From contig JARLGT010000015.1 of NCBI GenBank assembly GCA_031292615.1, forward strand, positions 1 through 35,408: 35,408 nt of DNA, in the 5' to 3' direction. Numbering within the stretch: the stretch's first letter is position 1; every line of letters starts with the position of its first letter. The position numbers were made by a program, and so were the translations under genes. The notes under the pieces were generated by a model that was not told the DNA's origin, ran no database searches, and saw only the letters and a program-made list of their open reading frames with translations. Shown here piece by piece: positions 22,750 to 29,994 of the stretch. The stretch is from Coriobacteriia bacterium. Lineage in GTDB: Bacteria > Actinomycetota > Coriobacteriia > Anaerosomatales > JAAXUF01.

Positions 22750-23670
22750 TCACGTCGCTGCCTTCTCGCGCGTTTGCCCCCGGGTCTGCACGATGATAAC
22801 CCCGACGATGGCTATCGCGCCGCCGACAACGGTCAGGAGCGCTGGCACCTCACCCAGCCACACCCACGCGATGAGCGCCGCCAGCACGGGCGACAGGTAG
22901 AGAAACGTCGTCATCAGCGATGCGGGCATGCGCGACAGCGCGTAGTTCGAGAGCACGTAGGCGATCGCGGCCGGGAAGATGCCCAGGTAGACGACGGCCA
23001 TCGTTGCCGAGGGCGCCGCGTGCGAGAACTGCCGAGCGAAACTCGGCGCGAAGACGAGCATCGGAATGGTGCCCGCCCAGATCGCGTAGCACGTGAACTC
23101 GATCGCCGAGTAATGTCGCAGCAGCCGCTTCGACAGGATGAAGTACGCAGCCGTGGCCAGCGCCGAGAGCAGCACGAACAGCGCGCCTGCGGTGAAGTGC
23201 AGCCCGCCACTGCCGCTGACCGAGATCAGCGCCACTCCGGCGAACGCGATCGTGGTACCGGCCCAACCTTGCCACGTCAGCCGCTCGCCCAGGAACGCCA
23301 TCGACAGCAGCGCCACGAACACCGGCCCCGCCGAGATCAGCAGTGCAGCCGCGCCCGAGCTCACGGTCTGCTCGCCGAAGTTCAGCGAGACGTGATAGAT
23401 GGTGATGCCGACGACCCCCGCAATCGCGATTCCGGCGAGGTCTTTGCGGCTTGGAAGCCGCATGCGCGTCAGGATCGCGAAGACGGCCAGCACGAACGAG
23501 GCCGTCCCGAAGCGCAGCAGCGCGACCTCGCCCGGGCCATAGCCGTCGGGACCTGGGACGCCCGCCGGGCTCAGTCGCATGCCCGCGCGGATGCCTGCGA
23601 ACGCCGAGGCCCACAGCAGCAGCGTCGCCGCCAGCGAAAGCCATACTTTGGGGTCTCGGCGCCAGTCCAT
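22750..23670 (-). CDS. EamA/DMT-family transporter
   Basis: A 306-residue integral membrane protein with about ten hydrophobic spans arranged as two EamA repeats (about 10-145 and 160-298). Typical features are LLWASAFAGIRAGM at the start, the end of the first repeat (FLGERLTWQGWAGTTIAFAGVALI), and the matching second-repeat end (WLGEVPALLTVVGGAIAIVGVIIV). Members export amino acids, metabolites or drugs; the substrate cannot be named. It begins 10 bases after the stop of the small membrane-protein gene. Confidence 0.9.
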   Translation of the reverse strand: MDWRRDPKVWLSLAATLLLWASAFAGIRAGMRLSPAGVPGPDGYGPGEVALLRFGTASFVLAVFAILTRMRLPSRKDLAGIAIAGVVGITIYHVSLNFGEQTVSSGAAALLISAGPVFVALLSMAFLGERLTWQGWAGTTIAFAGVALISVSGSGGLHFTAGALFVLLSALATAAYFILSKRLLRHYSAIEFTCYAIWAGTIPMLVFAPSFARQFSHAAPSATMAVVYLGIFPAAIAYVLSNYALSRMPASLMTTFLYLSPVLAALIAWVWLGEVPALLTVVGGAIAIVGVIIVQTRGQTREKAAT

Positions 23671-23680
23671 CCGCCCGTGC

Positions 23681-24130
23681 TTAGGACTGCACTGGTGGGA
23701 CTGGCGGCTGCATGGGTGGCTGCGCCGACGGCTGTGGAGGCTGAGGCACCTGAGGAACCTGGGGCGCCATTGGCGGTCCGCCGTAGGGTGCGGTCGGCGG
23801 TATGTAGCCTGCTGTGGGGGCGTAGTAGCTGCCCGGCGCGGGCGGCAGCGGACCCTCGACGTTGTACCCGAGCTGGGCGCGCAGAGCGCGGTTCTCCTGT
23901 TGCACGGGCCAGTCGGAGAAGGCGAGATAGAGCAGCATGCCCAAGTTGACCAGCGGGACGAACATGAGCAGCGCCATCCAGCCGTTGTAGCCGGTGCGCT
24001 GGACGATCTTGTAGTAGATGAAGACCGTCCCCACTATCAGCAAGACGATGAAGAGGAAGTAGCACAGCACGGCGCCGCCTATGAGGCTGCCCAGTGCCGC
24101 ACCTGCGTTGCTCGCCTGCGAGCTGTCCAT
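23681..24130 (-). CDS. Small membrane protein with a proline-rich tail
   Basis: A 149-residue protein with two or three hydrophobic helices between about 10 and 75 (VLCYFLFIVLLIVGTVFIYYKI and ALLMFVPLVNLGMLLYLAF). A tail from about 95 is rich in Pro, Gln, Tyr and Val (for example VPQVPQPPQPSAQPP). The middle phrase RTGYNGWMALLMFVPLVN resembles small DUF805/TM2-like membrane domains, but no family is certain. ATG 24130 follows a GAGAGGAA site; an extension to 24175 is not supported. It is followed by the EamA gene at 10 bases, suggesting co-expression. Confidence 0.72.
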   Translation of the reverse strand: MDSSQASNAGAALGSLIGGAVLCYFLFIVLLIVGTVFIYYKIVQRTGYNGWMALLMFVPLVNLGMLLYLAFSDWPVQQENRALRAQLGYNVEGPLPPAPGSYYAPTAGYIPPTAPYGGPPMAPQVPQVPQPPQPSAQPPMQPPVPPVQS

Positions 24131-24177
24131 GAGATTCCTCTCTCGGCCGGGCCATTCCGCGACTCTCTGAGCCATCG

Positions 24178-24196
24178 TAGCGCTGCGGTGGCGCTA
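24178..24196 (-). terminator. Small hairpin after the ABC operon
   Basis: A perfect 6-bp stem (24178-24183 with 24191-24196) with a 7-base loop lies 18 bases beyond the stop of the last ABC permease gene, in the 83-base gap before the next gene. It is a possible but weak terminator. Confidence 0.3.
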
Positions 24197-24213
24197 TCGC
24201 TTCCCGAAACGTG

Positions 24214-25422
24214 CTATTCGAGGCGCAGCCGCGAGAGTCCTATCGCGAAGAAGACGATCGCCATGCTCAGCAGCACGAGACACGGCGTCACGACGGCTTC
24301 GAATCCCATCCCGCGAGCTACCACGTTCTTGAGGCCAACCATCGCCCAGCCAGTCGGTGTGGCCAGCGCGATCTTCTGCATCGTCGGCGAGGTGATCTCG
24401 ATCGGCCAGTAGCAGCCGCCGAGCATCGCCATGGCGGTGGTGAGCGCCGGCGAGACCGCCGAGAGCTGGCTTCGCGTGCGCACGAGCACGGAGATCATGA
24501 TGCCCATGCCTGTCGACGCGAGCACCAGCGAACCCAGGACCGCAAAGACGGCCAGCGGAGCGGCGCCCCACGGCACGTGAAAGAGCAGCGAGCCAAAACC
24601 GACCAGCACGGTGGCCTCAAACGCAGCCATCGAAGCGACGCCGAGCACCTTGCCGCCGACGATCTCCCCGCGGCTTGCCGGCGTCGCGAGCAGGCGCCTC
24701 AGCGTGCCGAGCTCGCGCTCCTCGAGAAGGCCGCCCGCACCGCTGAAGGCCACCGTCAGCACGAAGAAGACGGTGAAGCCCAGCGAGTACTGGGTGCTCG
24801 CGGGCGCCGAGAGCTCGGCGGTGTGCTCGGCGTTGGCTCGAACGAGTTGCGATGTCATGCCTACCGGCGGGTTGGGCTTCCAGAAGCGATCGGCCTCTGC
24901 GTACAGCGTTCGGAAGTCCGGCGCGTTGGCCGGATACACCCCACCCGCGCCCAGAACCAGTGCGTCTGCCGAGACGTGCGCAGCCTTGGCGTTAGTGGCG
25001 ATTCGCGAAGTGGCGCCCTTTACGACCTCCACGATCGCCTGCGCCGCGGTCGAGCCTGGGTCGCGCAGCGTCGTGACGGTCGCAGTGGTGCCGCGCTCCA
25101 CCTCGCGCCCGAAGCCGGAGGGGATGATGACGGCCGTGGGCGCGTTGCCCGAGCGCACCTCCGAGCGCGCGTCGGCTTCGCTCATCGGCTGCGCCGCGTA
25201 CGTTCCCGTCTGATCCAGCGAACTCACCACGAACGCCGAGTACACCGAGTGGTCGTTATCGGCGACCGGGACCTTCGTCACGCTGCCAGCTTGACCGCCA
25301 CCGAATGCCAGCCCGAACACCCACGTGAGCAGCAACGGCAGCACGAGCACGCCCACCAGCTGTCCGCGGTCTCGAAACAGCTGACGGAGGTCGAGCCCGG
25401 CGATGGTCAGGATGCGCCTCAT
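24214..25422 (-). CDS. ABC-2 type transporter permease (second of pair)
   Basis: A 402-residue permease. A first membrane helix near the N-terminus (LVGVLVLPLLLTWVFGLAF, about 23-41) is followed by a large extracytoplasmic domain (about 45-210). Five to six helices then occupy the C-terminal part, including FTVFFVLTVAFSGAGGLLEERELGTLRRLLATPASR, a conserved phrase of ABC2_membrane_3 exporters. ATG 25422 overlaps the preceding permease stop by 4 bases (ATGA). The open frame continues upstream to 25779, but that part is a shadow of the first permease gene. With the ATPase and sister permease it forms a heterodimeric exporter of unknown substrate. Confidence 0.88.
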   Translation of the reverse strand: MRRILTIAGLDLRQLFRDRGQLVGVLVLPLLLTWVFGLAFGGGQAGSVTKVPVADNDHSVYSAFVVSSLDQTGTYAAQPMSEADARSEVRSGNAPTAVIIPSGFGREVERGTTATVTTLRDPGSTAAQAIVEVVKGATSRIATNAKAAHVSADALVLGAGGVYPANAPDFRTLYAEADRFWKPNPPVGMTSQLVRANAEHTAELSAPASTQYSLGFTVFFVLTVAFSGAGGLLEERELGTLRRLLATPASRGEIVGGKVLGVASMAAFEATVLVGFGSLLFHVPWGAAPLAVFAVLGSLVLASTGMGIMISVLVRTRSQLSAVSPALTTAMAMLGGCYWPIEITSPTMQKIALATPTGWAMVGLKNVVARGMGFEAVVTPCLVLLSMAIVFFAIGLSRLRLE

Positions 25423-26669
25423 CGCTCGGCTCCCGCTCGCCACACGCCGAACGCGTAGAACGCGATGGCGAACGCAAGCAGAGCAACTACTGGCCCGAGA
25501 ACCCCAGTGACGCCAGCGCCCTCCACTTGAACTCGGTGCCAGCCCTCGATCGCCCAGCCAACCACGGACAGGTATCTGATCCACTGTAACCAGACGGGCA
25601 GCACCGTGACCGGGAAGAACGCGCCCCCGACCAGCGCCTGAATCTGCACGAGCACAGGCCCGATACCACCCACTCCGCGCTCGGTGCGGGCCACTGCGGC
25701 GATCAGCGTCGCGAGCCCAGTTACGGCAGCGATCTCGGCGCACGCCACGAGCAGCGTCGCTGCCGGATTCTCGCCCCACTGCACGTGAAGCACGAACCGC
25801 GTGAACAGATAGAGAGCGACGAACTGCGCGAGCCCTAGCGCGAAGACGCCCATCATTTTGCCGCCCACCACGGCAGTTCGAGGCGTTGGGGATGCAAGCA
25901 TGCGCGGCATCGTCTGTTCTCGGCGCTCCCGGATGGTGGAAAACGCACCGTACATCGCGCCGAACATGAGGAACATCGCGGTCATCGACAGCGCGTAGTA
26001 GTCCAGGGAAGTGACTTTCACGTTGCCGCTGGCCACCGTGTCGTCGACGGTCACGGCGTCCAGCGCGTTGTCTTTGGCCGCCTGCGTGATCGCCAGCCCG
26101 GCGATCTCCGCCGCACCACCCGCCTGTGCCAGCGCCGGCGAGTCGCTGTTCTGCGTCGCTTCCAGCGCCGTGCGCACCACCACCGTGACCGCCGAGTACC
26201 GCGTCGCCACGGCCTTCACAACGCTCTCCCAGATGCCCGCCGCCGTGCCTGAACCGGGGTCGGTGAACACCTGCAAGTCGACCGCGCGGCCGTCGCCGAG
26301 TGCGGCACCGAATCCCTTGGGAATCACCAGCGCGGCGGCCAACTCCCCGCTCGCGACGCGCGCCCGGGTACCCGCCAGATCGCGAGAGCGCTCGATGGCG
26401 AACAGTGCCTTGATGCGGTCCGCGCCCGTGAGCGCATCCTCGAGCTTGGCCGCCTGGTCGTCGGAACGCGGGTGGTTAAGGATGCGTGTGTCGAGGTTCA
26501 CGATCGCGACCTTGATCTGTGTCCCTCCCCCGCCGCTGGTCAGCCCGCCCAGGGCCGAGCCGAGGATGATGATGAGGATGGCCGGCATGGCTATCAGGAT
26601 GCCGAGCGCTGAGGGGTCGCGCGCCCAGACACGCAGGTCCTTCATCGCTATGTAGAAGGCGCGTCGCAT
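25419..26669 (-). CDS. ABC-2 type transporter permease (first of pair)
   Basis: A 416-residue permease of the same family as the next gene. The N-terminal helix (ALGILIAMPAILIIILGSALGG) is followed by a long extracytoplasmic domain (about 45-240) and a C-terminal membrane block. That block includes YYALSMTAMFLMFGAMYGAFSTIRERREQTMPRMLASPTPR, equivalent to the phrase in the sister permease. ATG 26669 is 10 bases after the ATPase stop. A longer frame to 26942 overlaps the ATPase gene and is not real. The pair of permeases is typical of YhaP/NatB- or YadH-like exporters for drugs or lipids. Confidence 0.88.
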   Translation of the reverse strand: MRRAFYIAMKDLRVWARDPSALGILIAMPAILIIILGSALGGLTSGGGGTQIKVAIVNLDTRILNHPRSDDQAAKLEDALTGADRIKALFAIERSRDLAGTRARVASGELAAALVIPKGFGAALGDGRAVDLQVFTDPGSGTAAGIWESVVKAVATRYSAVTVVVRTALEATQNSDSPALAQAGGAAEIAGLAITQAAKDNALDAVTVDDTVASGNVKVTSLDYYALSMTAMFLMFGAMYGAFSTIRERREQTMPRMLASPTPRTAVVGGKMMGVFALGLAQFVALYLFTRFVLHVQWGENPAATLLVACAEIAAVTGLATLIAAVARTERGVGGIGPVLVQIQALVGGAFFPVTVLPVWLQWIRYLSVVGWAIEGWHRVQVEGAGVTGVLGPVVALLAFAIAFYAFGVWRAGAER

Positions 26670-26679
26670 CGGCGCTGGC

Positions 26680-27636
26680 CTAGTCGCGCAGCGCGCGGCC
26701 GGTGAGGTGGAGGAATACCGACTCCAGGTTGGGCTCGACGACCTCCACGGAACGTACCGAGGCGCCCGCCGCCGTAATCGCAGCAATCGCGGCGCCCAGC
26801 ACCGGCCCCGCCTCGGGCGCCAGCACCTCGAGGGTAGCGTCCGCGAGTTCGGCTCGCGAGACGCCGGGCACGGCGAGCACGGCCGCCAGCGCCTCGCCGC
26901 ATCGCACGTCGGCGAGTTCGATACGCATGCGATCCTCGTCACCCACGAGTGCGCGCAGTTCCTCGAGCGACCCCTGTGCGATGACGTGGCCGTGGTCGAC
27001 GATTGCGATGCGATCGCACAGCGCCTCGACCTCTTCCATGTAGTGGCTCGTATAGAGGACCGTCATGCCCTCGCGGTTGAGTTCGCGAACGGTGTCGAGG
27101 ATGTGGTTGCGGCTCTGCGGGTCGATGCCCACCGTGGGCTCGTCCATCAGCAGCACGCGGGGACGATGCAGAATGCCCGCCGCGATATTGATGCGACGCT
27201 TCATGCCGCCCGAGAACGTCTCGATGCGCTTCTTCGCCTGGTCTTCCAAGCCGGCCATCTTCAGGCCGTAGCCGATCGAATCGGAGAGTGCTTTGCCGCT
27301 CAAGCCGTACATGCGACCCCAGAACCGTAGGTTCTCGGCGGCGGTAAGCGTTGGGTACAGCGCGATCTCCTGCGGCACGACGCCCAGTACCCGCCGCACG
27401 GCACCCGACTGGTTGCGAACGGAGTGGCCGTCCACGACAACGTCGCCGCCATCGGGGGCGAGCAGGCACGAGATCATCGAGATGGTGGTGGTCTTGCCCG
27501 CACCGTTGGGGCCGAGCAGTCCGAAGATCGATCCTTCGGCGATGGAGAACGACACGCCGTCAACGGCGGTCATGTCGCCGAAGCGCTTGACCAGCCCGTC
27601 AACCTGAACGATCGAGTTTGGGGTCCCGCCGCTCAC
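26680..27636 (-). CDS. ABC transporter ATP-binding protein (exporter type)
   Basis: A 318-residue ATPase from GTG 27636. The Walker A motif is GPNGAGKTT (42-50), the Q-loop is in VVPQEIALYPTLTA, the signature is FSGGMKRRINIAAG, and Walker B is VLLMDEPTVGIDP. The switch histidine is in YTSHYMEEVEALCDR. The roughly 80-residue C-terminal extension after the core (VEVVEPNLESVFLHLTGRALRD) is typical of DrrA/CcmA-like exporter ATPases. The GTG overlaps the amidotransferase stop by 4 bases (GTGA). An extension to 27765 lies inside the previous gene and is rejected. It powers the two permeases encoded next. Confidence 0.92.
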   Translation of the reverse strand: MSGGTPNSIVQVDGLVKRFGDMTAVDGVSFSIAEGSIFGLLGPNGAGKTTTISMISCLLAPDGGDVVVDGHSVRNQSGAVRRVLGVVPQEIALYPTLTAAENLRFWGRMYGLSGKALSDSIGYGLKMAGLEDQAKKRIETFSGGMKRRINIAAGILHRPRVLLMDEPTVGIDPQSRNHILDTVRELNREGMTVLYTSHYMEEVEALCDRIAIVDHGHVIAQGSLEELRALVGDEDRMRIELADVRCGEALAAVLAVPGVSRAELADATLEVLAPEAGPVLGAAIAAITAAGASVRSVEVVEPNLESVFLHLTGRALRD

Positions 27637-28358
27637 AGCGCAGAAGCTGCGGCGAGCCTGTCGACCTCCACGGCGAGCGCGTCGAGTATCGAGAACAGCA
27701 GCTCGCGGTCGGCAGCGATGCGGTCGGGCGCTTCGTCCATGAGCTCGTTGGCCGACATCGTCCACATGCCGTCACCCGTGAGCTCGTCACCGCAGGCCTC
27801 GATGAGCGAGCGCAGCGACGCCTCACTCCACTCGAGGTGGAACTGCAGACCCAGCACGCGGCGGTCGAAGAGGAACGCCTGGTTCTCGCACGCCTCGCTT
27901 GAGAGCAACGGCACGAGGCTCCCGGGCAGGTCGAACGTGTCACCGTGCCACTGCCCGGCCACGAAGTTGTCGGGCCATGCGTTGAGTAGGCGCTCGAACC
28001 CGCCTGTCTCCGTCTTCTCGACCGAGTACCAGCCAATCTCCTTGACGTCGTTCCGCCGAATCTTGCCGCCCAGAACCTCTGCCAAGATCTGCGCGCCCAG
28101 GCATATGCCCAGCACGCCTCGGCCAGCGGCAATGCACTCGACCACGTAGTGCTTCTCGGCATGCAGCCATGGGCTCGCGACCTCGTCGTCGGCGTCCATT
28201 GGGCCGCCCAGAATCACGAGAAAGTCGACACCATTGCACGCCGGGTACTCCTCGGTGGCGGCAAGGCTTGTTGTGAGTTCGTGACCACGGGCGGCGGCCC
28301 AGTCGGCAATGAGTCCAGGTCCCTCAAAGGGGGCCTGCTGGATGGCGTGCACGCGCAT
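27633..28358 (-). CDS. Type 1 glutamine amidotransferase-like protein
   Basis: A 241-residue class I amidotransferase fold. The nucleophile elbow is GICLGAQ (Cys at about residue 86), with oxyanion phrase VILGGPMDADDE (about 48-59), and the His/Glu partners in GLQFHLEWSE. The set resembles GuaA-type or gamma-glutamyl hydrolase-like stand-alone GATases that act with a synthase or cleave gamma-glutamyl bonds. No synthetase domain is nearby. It is the first gene of the ABC exporter operon, and the ATPase start overlaps its stop. A link with the exported compound is possible but unproven. Confidence 0.85.
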   Translation of the reverse strand: MRVHAIQQAPFEGPGLIADWAAARGHELTTSLAATEEYPACNGVDFLVILGGPMDADDEVASPWLHAEKHYVVECIAAGRGVLGICLGAQILAEVLGGKIRRNDVKEIGWYSVEKTETGGFERLLNAWPDNFVAGQWHGDTFDLPGSLVPLLSSEACENQAFLFDRRVLGLQFHLEWSEASLRSLIEACGDELTGDGMWTMSANELMDEAPDRIAADRELLFSILDALAVEVDRLAAASAL

Positions 28359-28469
28359 GGTAACTCCCCAGGCTTATCGAAGCTTGTTCATTTCCGATAA
28401 TAGTACAACGGCGCGCGAACGTACCCCCCATCGGTGAAATCCTGCCCGACGCACGGCCGAGCGAAACTA

Positions 28470-28499
28470 TTGGGTGACTCGGGCGAACTCGGGTACTAG
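28470..28499 (+). promoter_or_regulatory. Candidate promoter of the TrkA-like gene pair
   Basis: TTGGGT (28470-28475) and TACTAG (28494-28499) are 18 bases apart, about 70 bases before the first TrkA-like start. Between them the word ACTCGGG repeats at 28477 and 28487, ten bases apart, which could be an operator half-site pair. The 209-base gap 28359-28567 contains nothing else recognised. Confidence 0.35.
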
Positions 28500-28567
28500 C
28501 ATGTTGCGATACGCGTGACGTCCCCCGCAGAGCGCTTGCGGACCGCCAGGATCTAGGGAGCTGAGAG

Positions 28568-29215
28568 ATGCACGTCGTCATCGGCGGGTATGGCCGAGTA
28601 GGCCGCTACCTCGCGCACGAACTCGAGGCGCAAGGACACACGATCGCGGTCATCGATCGCAACCCCGACGTGTACGAAGAGTACGAGGGCATCAACGGCC
28701 TGCGCCTCAACGGCGAGGTGTTCGACCTCGACACGATGATCAAGGCGGGCATCGACCGAGCCGACGCGTTCGCCGCCGTCACCAGCGGCGACAACAGCAA
28801 CATCGTGGCGGCACGAGCGGCGCGCGAGCGCTTCAACGTGCCGCTGGTGGTCGCCCGCATCTTCGATCCCAAGCGCGCGATGATCTACGAGCGCTTCGGC
28901 ATCCCAACCGTCTCGGCAGTCCAGTGGTCCTCGTCGCGGCTACTCGCAATGCTGCTCGACCCCAAGGTCCGCAGCGACTACGCGTTCGGGCAAGGCGAGG
29001 TCGTGCTCGTCGATCTCGAGGCGCCGGACGCCCTCGAGGGCAAGCGCATACTCGACCTTGAGCTGCCCCGAGTTCTGTCCGTGGTCGCCGTGGAGCGCAA
29101 CGGGCACGCGATTCTGCTCGCCGACACCGACGTCGTCCACGCGGGCGATCAACTGTTCATGGCCATCGATCGCGATTCGGCCCCGGAGCTACGCAAGCTC
29201 CTCGGGCTGCTCTAG
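28568..29215 (+). CDS. TrkA-family potassium uptake regulatory subunit, first of pair
   Basis: A 215-residue RCK protein. The Rossmann nucleotide-binding start is VIGGYGRVGRYL (GxGxxG at 7-12), with acidic strand-2 end VIDRNPD. A TrkA_C ligand-binding domain occupies about 140-215 (EVVLVDLEAPDALEGKRILDLELPR). Such subunits gate Trk/Ktr-type potassium channels by binding NAD(H) or nucleotides. AGGGAG lies about 9 bases upstream of ATG 28568. The second TrkA-like gene starts 10 bases after its stop. No TrkH/KtrB channel gene is adjacent. Confidence 0.87.
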   Translation: MHVVIGGYGRVGRYLAHELEAQGHTIAVIDRNPDVYEEYEGINGLRLNGEVFDLDTMIKAGIDRADAFAAVTSGDNSNIVAARAARERFNVPLVVARIFDPKRAMIYERFGIPTVSAVQWSSSRLLAMLLDPKVRSDYAFGQGEVVLVDLEAPDALEGKRILDLELPRVLSVVAVERNGHAILLADTDVVHAGDQLFMAIDRDSAPELRKLLGLL

Positions 29216-29225
29216 GGAGGCGGAC

Positions 29226-29930
29226 ATGCGAATCGTCATCGTAGGCGCTGGCAAGTCCGGACTCTTCCTTGCCCAGGAACTCAAAGCCGAGAACGACATC
29301 ACGCTCATTGAGGAGCGCTACGATCGCGCCGAGATCGTCGAGTCGATGATGCCCGACGTCACCGTGCTACACGGTGACGCGTGCGAGCCCGAGGTACTCG
29401 AGCACGCCGAGATCGGCACGGCAGACCTCACCATCGCGGCAACCGGCGACGATGAGGACAACCTCGTCGTCGCGATGCTGGCCAAGCACTACGGCCCCGG
29501 TAAGGTGTTCGCCCGCATCAACCACCCGCGCAACGAGTGGCTGTTCACCAAGGACTTCGGAGTCGACGTTCCCGTGTCGTCGACATCGGTGATGCTCTCG
29601 CTCGTGGAGAAGGAGGTGGGCTTCGGCGACCTCGTCACATTGCTGCGCTTGCAGGCCGACAACGTCTCAATCGACGAGATCACGCTGCCCACGACCGCTG
29701 CCGCCGTGGGCAAGTCGCTCGCTGAGATCACGCTGCCCGAGAACGCCCACGTCATGGCAATCATCACTCGCGAGGCTGGCCTGACCGTCGCCAAGGGCGA
29801 TACGATCCTTGCCGCCGGCGACGAACTGCTCATGTTCTCCGACGGCGAACATGAGGCCGAGGTTCGCGCCGCACTGGGAATCCAGATCCACGTCGAAGCG
29901 ATCGAGATCGAGCACCCCCACTACGAGTAG
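29226..29930 (+). CDS. TrkA-family potassium uptake regulatory subunit, second of pair
   Basis: A 234-residue RCK protein beginning MRIVIVGAGKSGLFLAQEL, the GxGxxG nucleotide site with an acidic residue in ITLIEERYD. The TrkA_C domain (about 145-225) includes SIDEITLPTTAAAVGKSLAEITLPENA and a typical ITREAGLTVAKGDTILAAGDELLMFSD ending. It is clearly a paralogue of the preceding product but not a close duplicate. ATG 29226 follows GGGAGG by 5 bases. An open frame extending upstream to 29058 is a shadow of the first gene. The two probably form a hetero-oligomeric ring. Confidence 0.88.
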   Translation: MRIVIVGAGKSGLFLAQELKAENDITLIEERYDRAEIVESMMPDVTVLHGDACEPEVLEHAEIGTADLTIAATGDDEDNLVVAMLAKHYGPGKVFARINHPRNEWLFTKDFGVDVPVSSTSVMLSLVEKEVGFGDLVTLLRLQADNVSIDEITLPTTAAAVGKSLAEITLPENAHVMAIITREAGLTVAKGDTILAAGDELLMFSDGEHEAEVRAALGIQIHVEAIEIEHPHYE

Positions 29931-29994
29931 CGCCCGTGACGGCGCGGACGGCCGAGCGCATCATCGGCTCAGCGCCTCGCGCTGCTCCCCCGGC

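Noticed and set aside
22681-25458. Long plus-strand open frames over the EamA and ABC permease genes
   Set aside because: Both are antisense to membrane proteins with clear family features, and their sequences are low-complexity Arg/His/Gln-rich.
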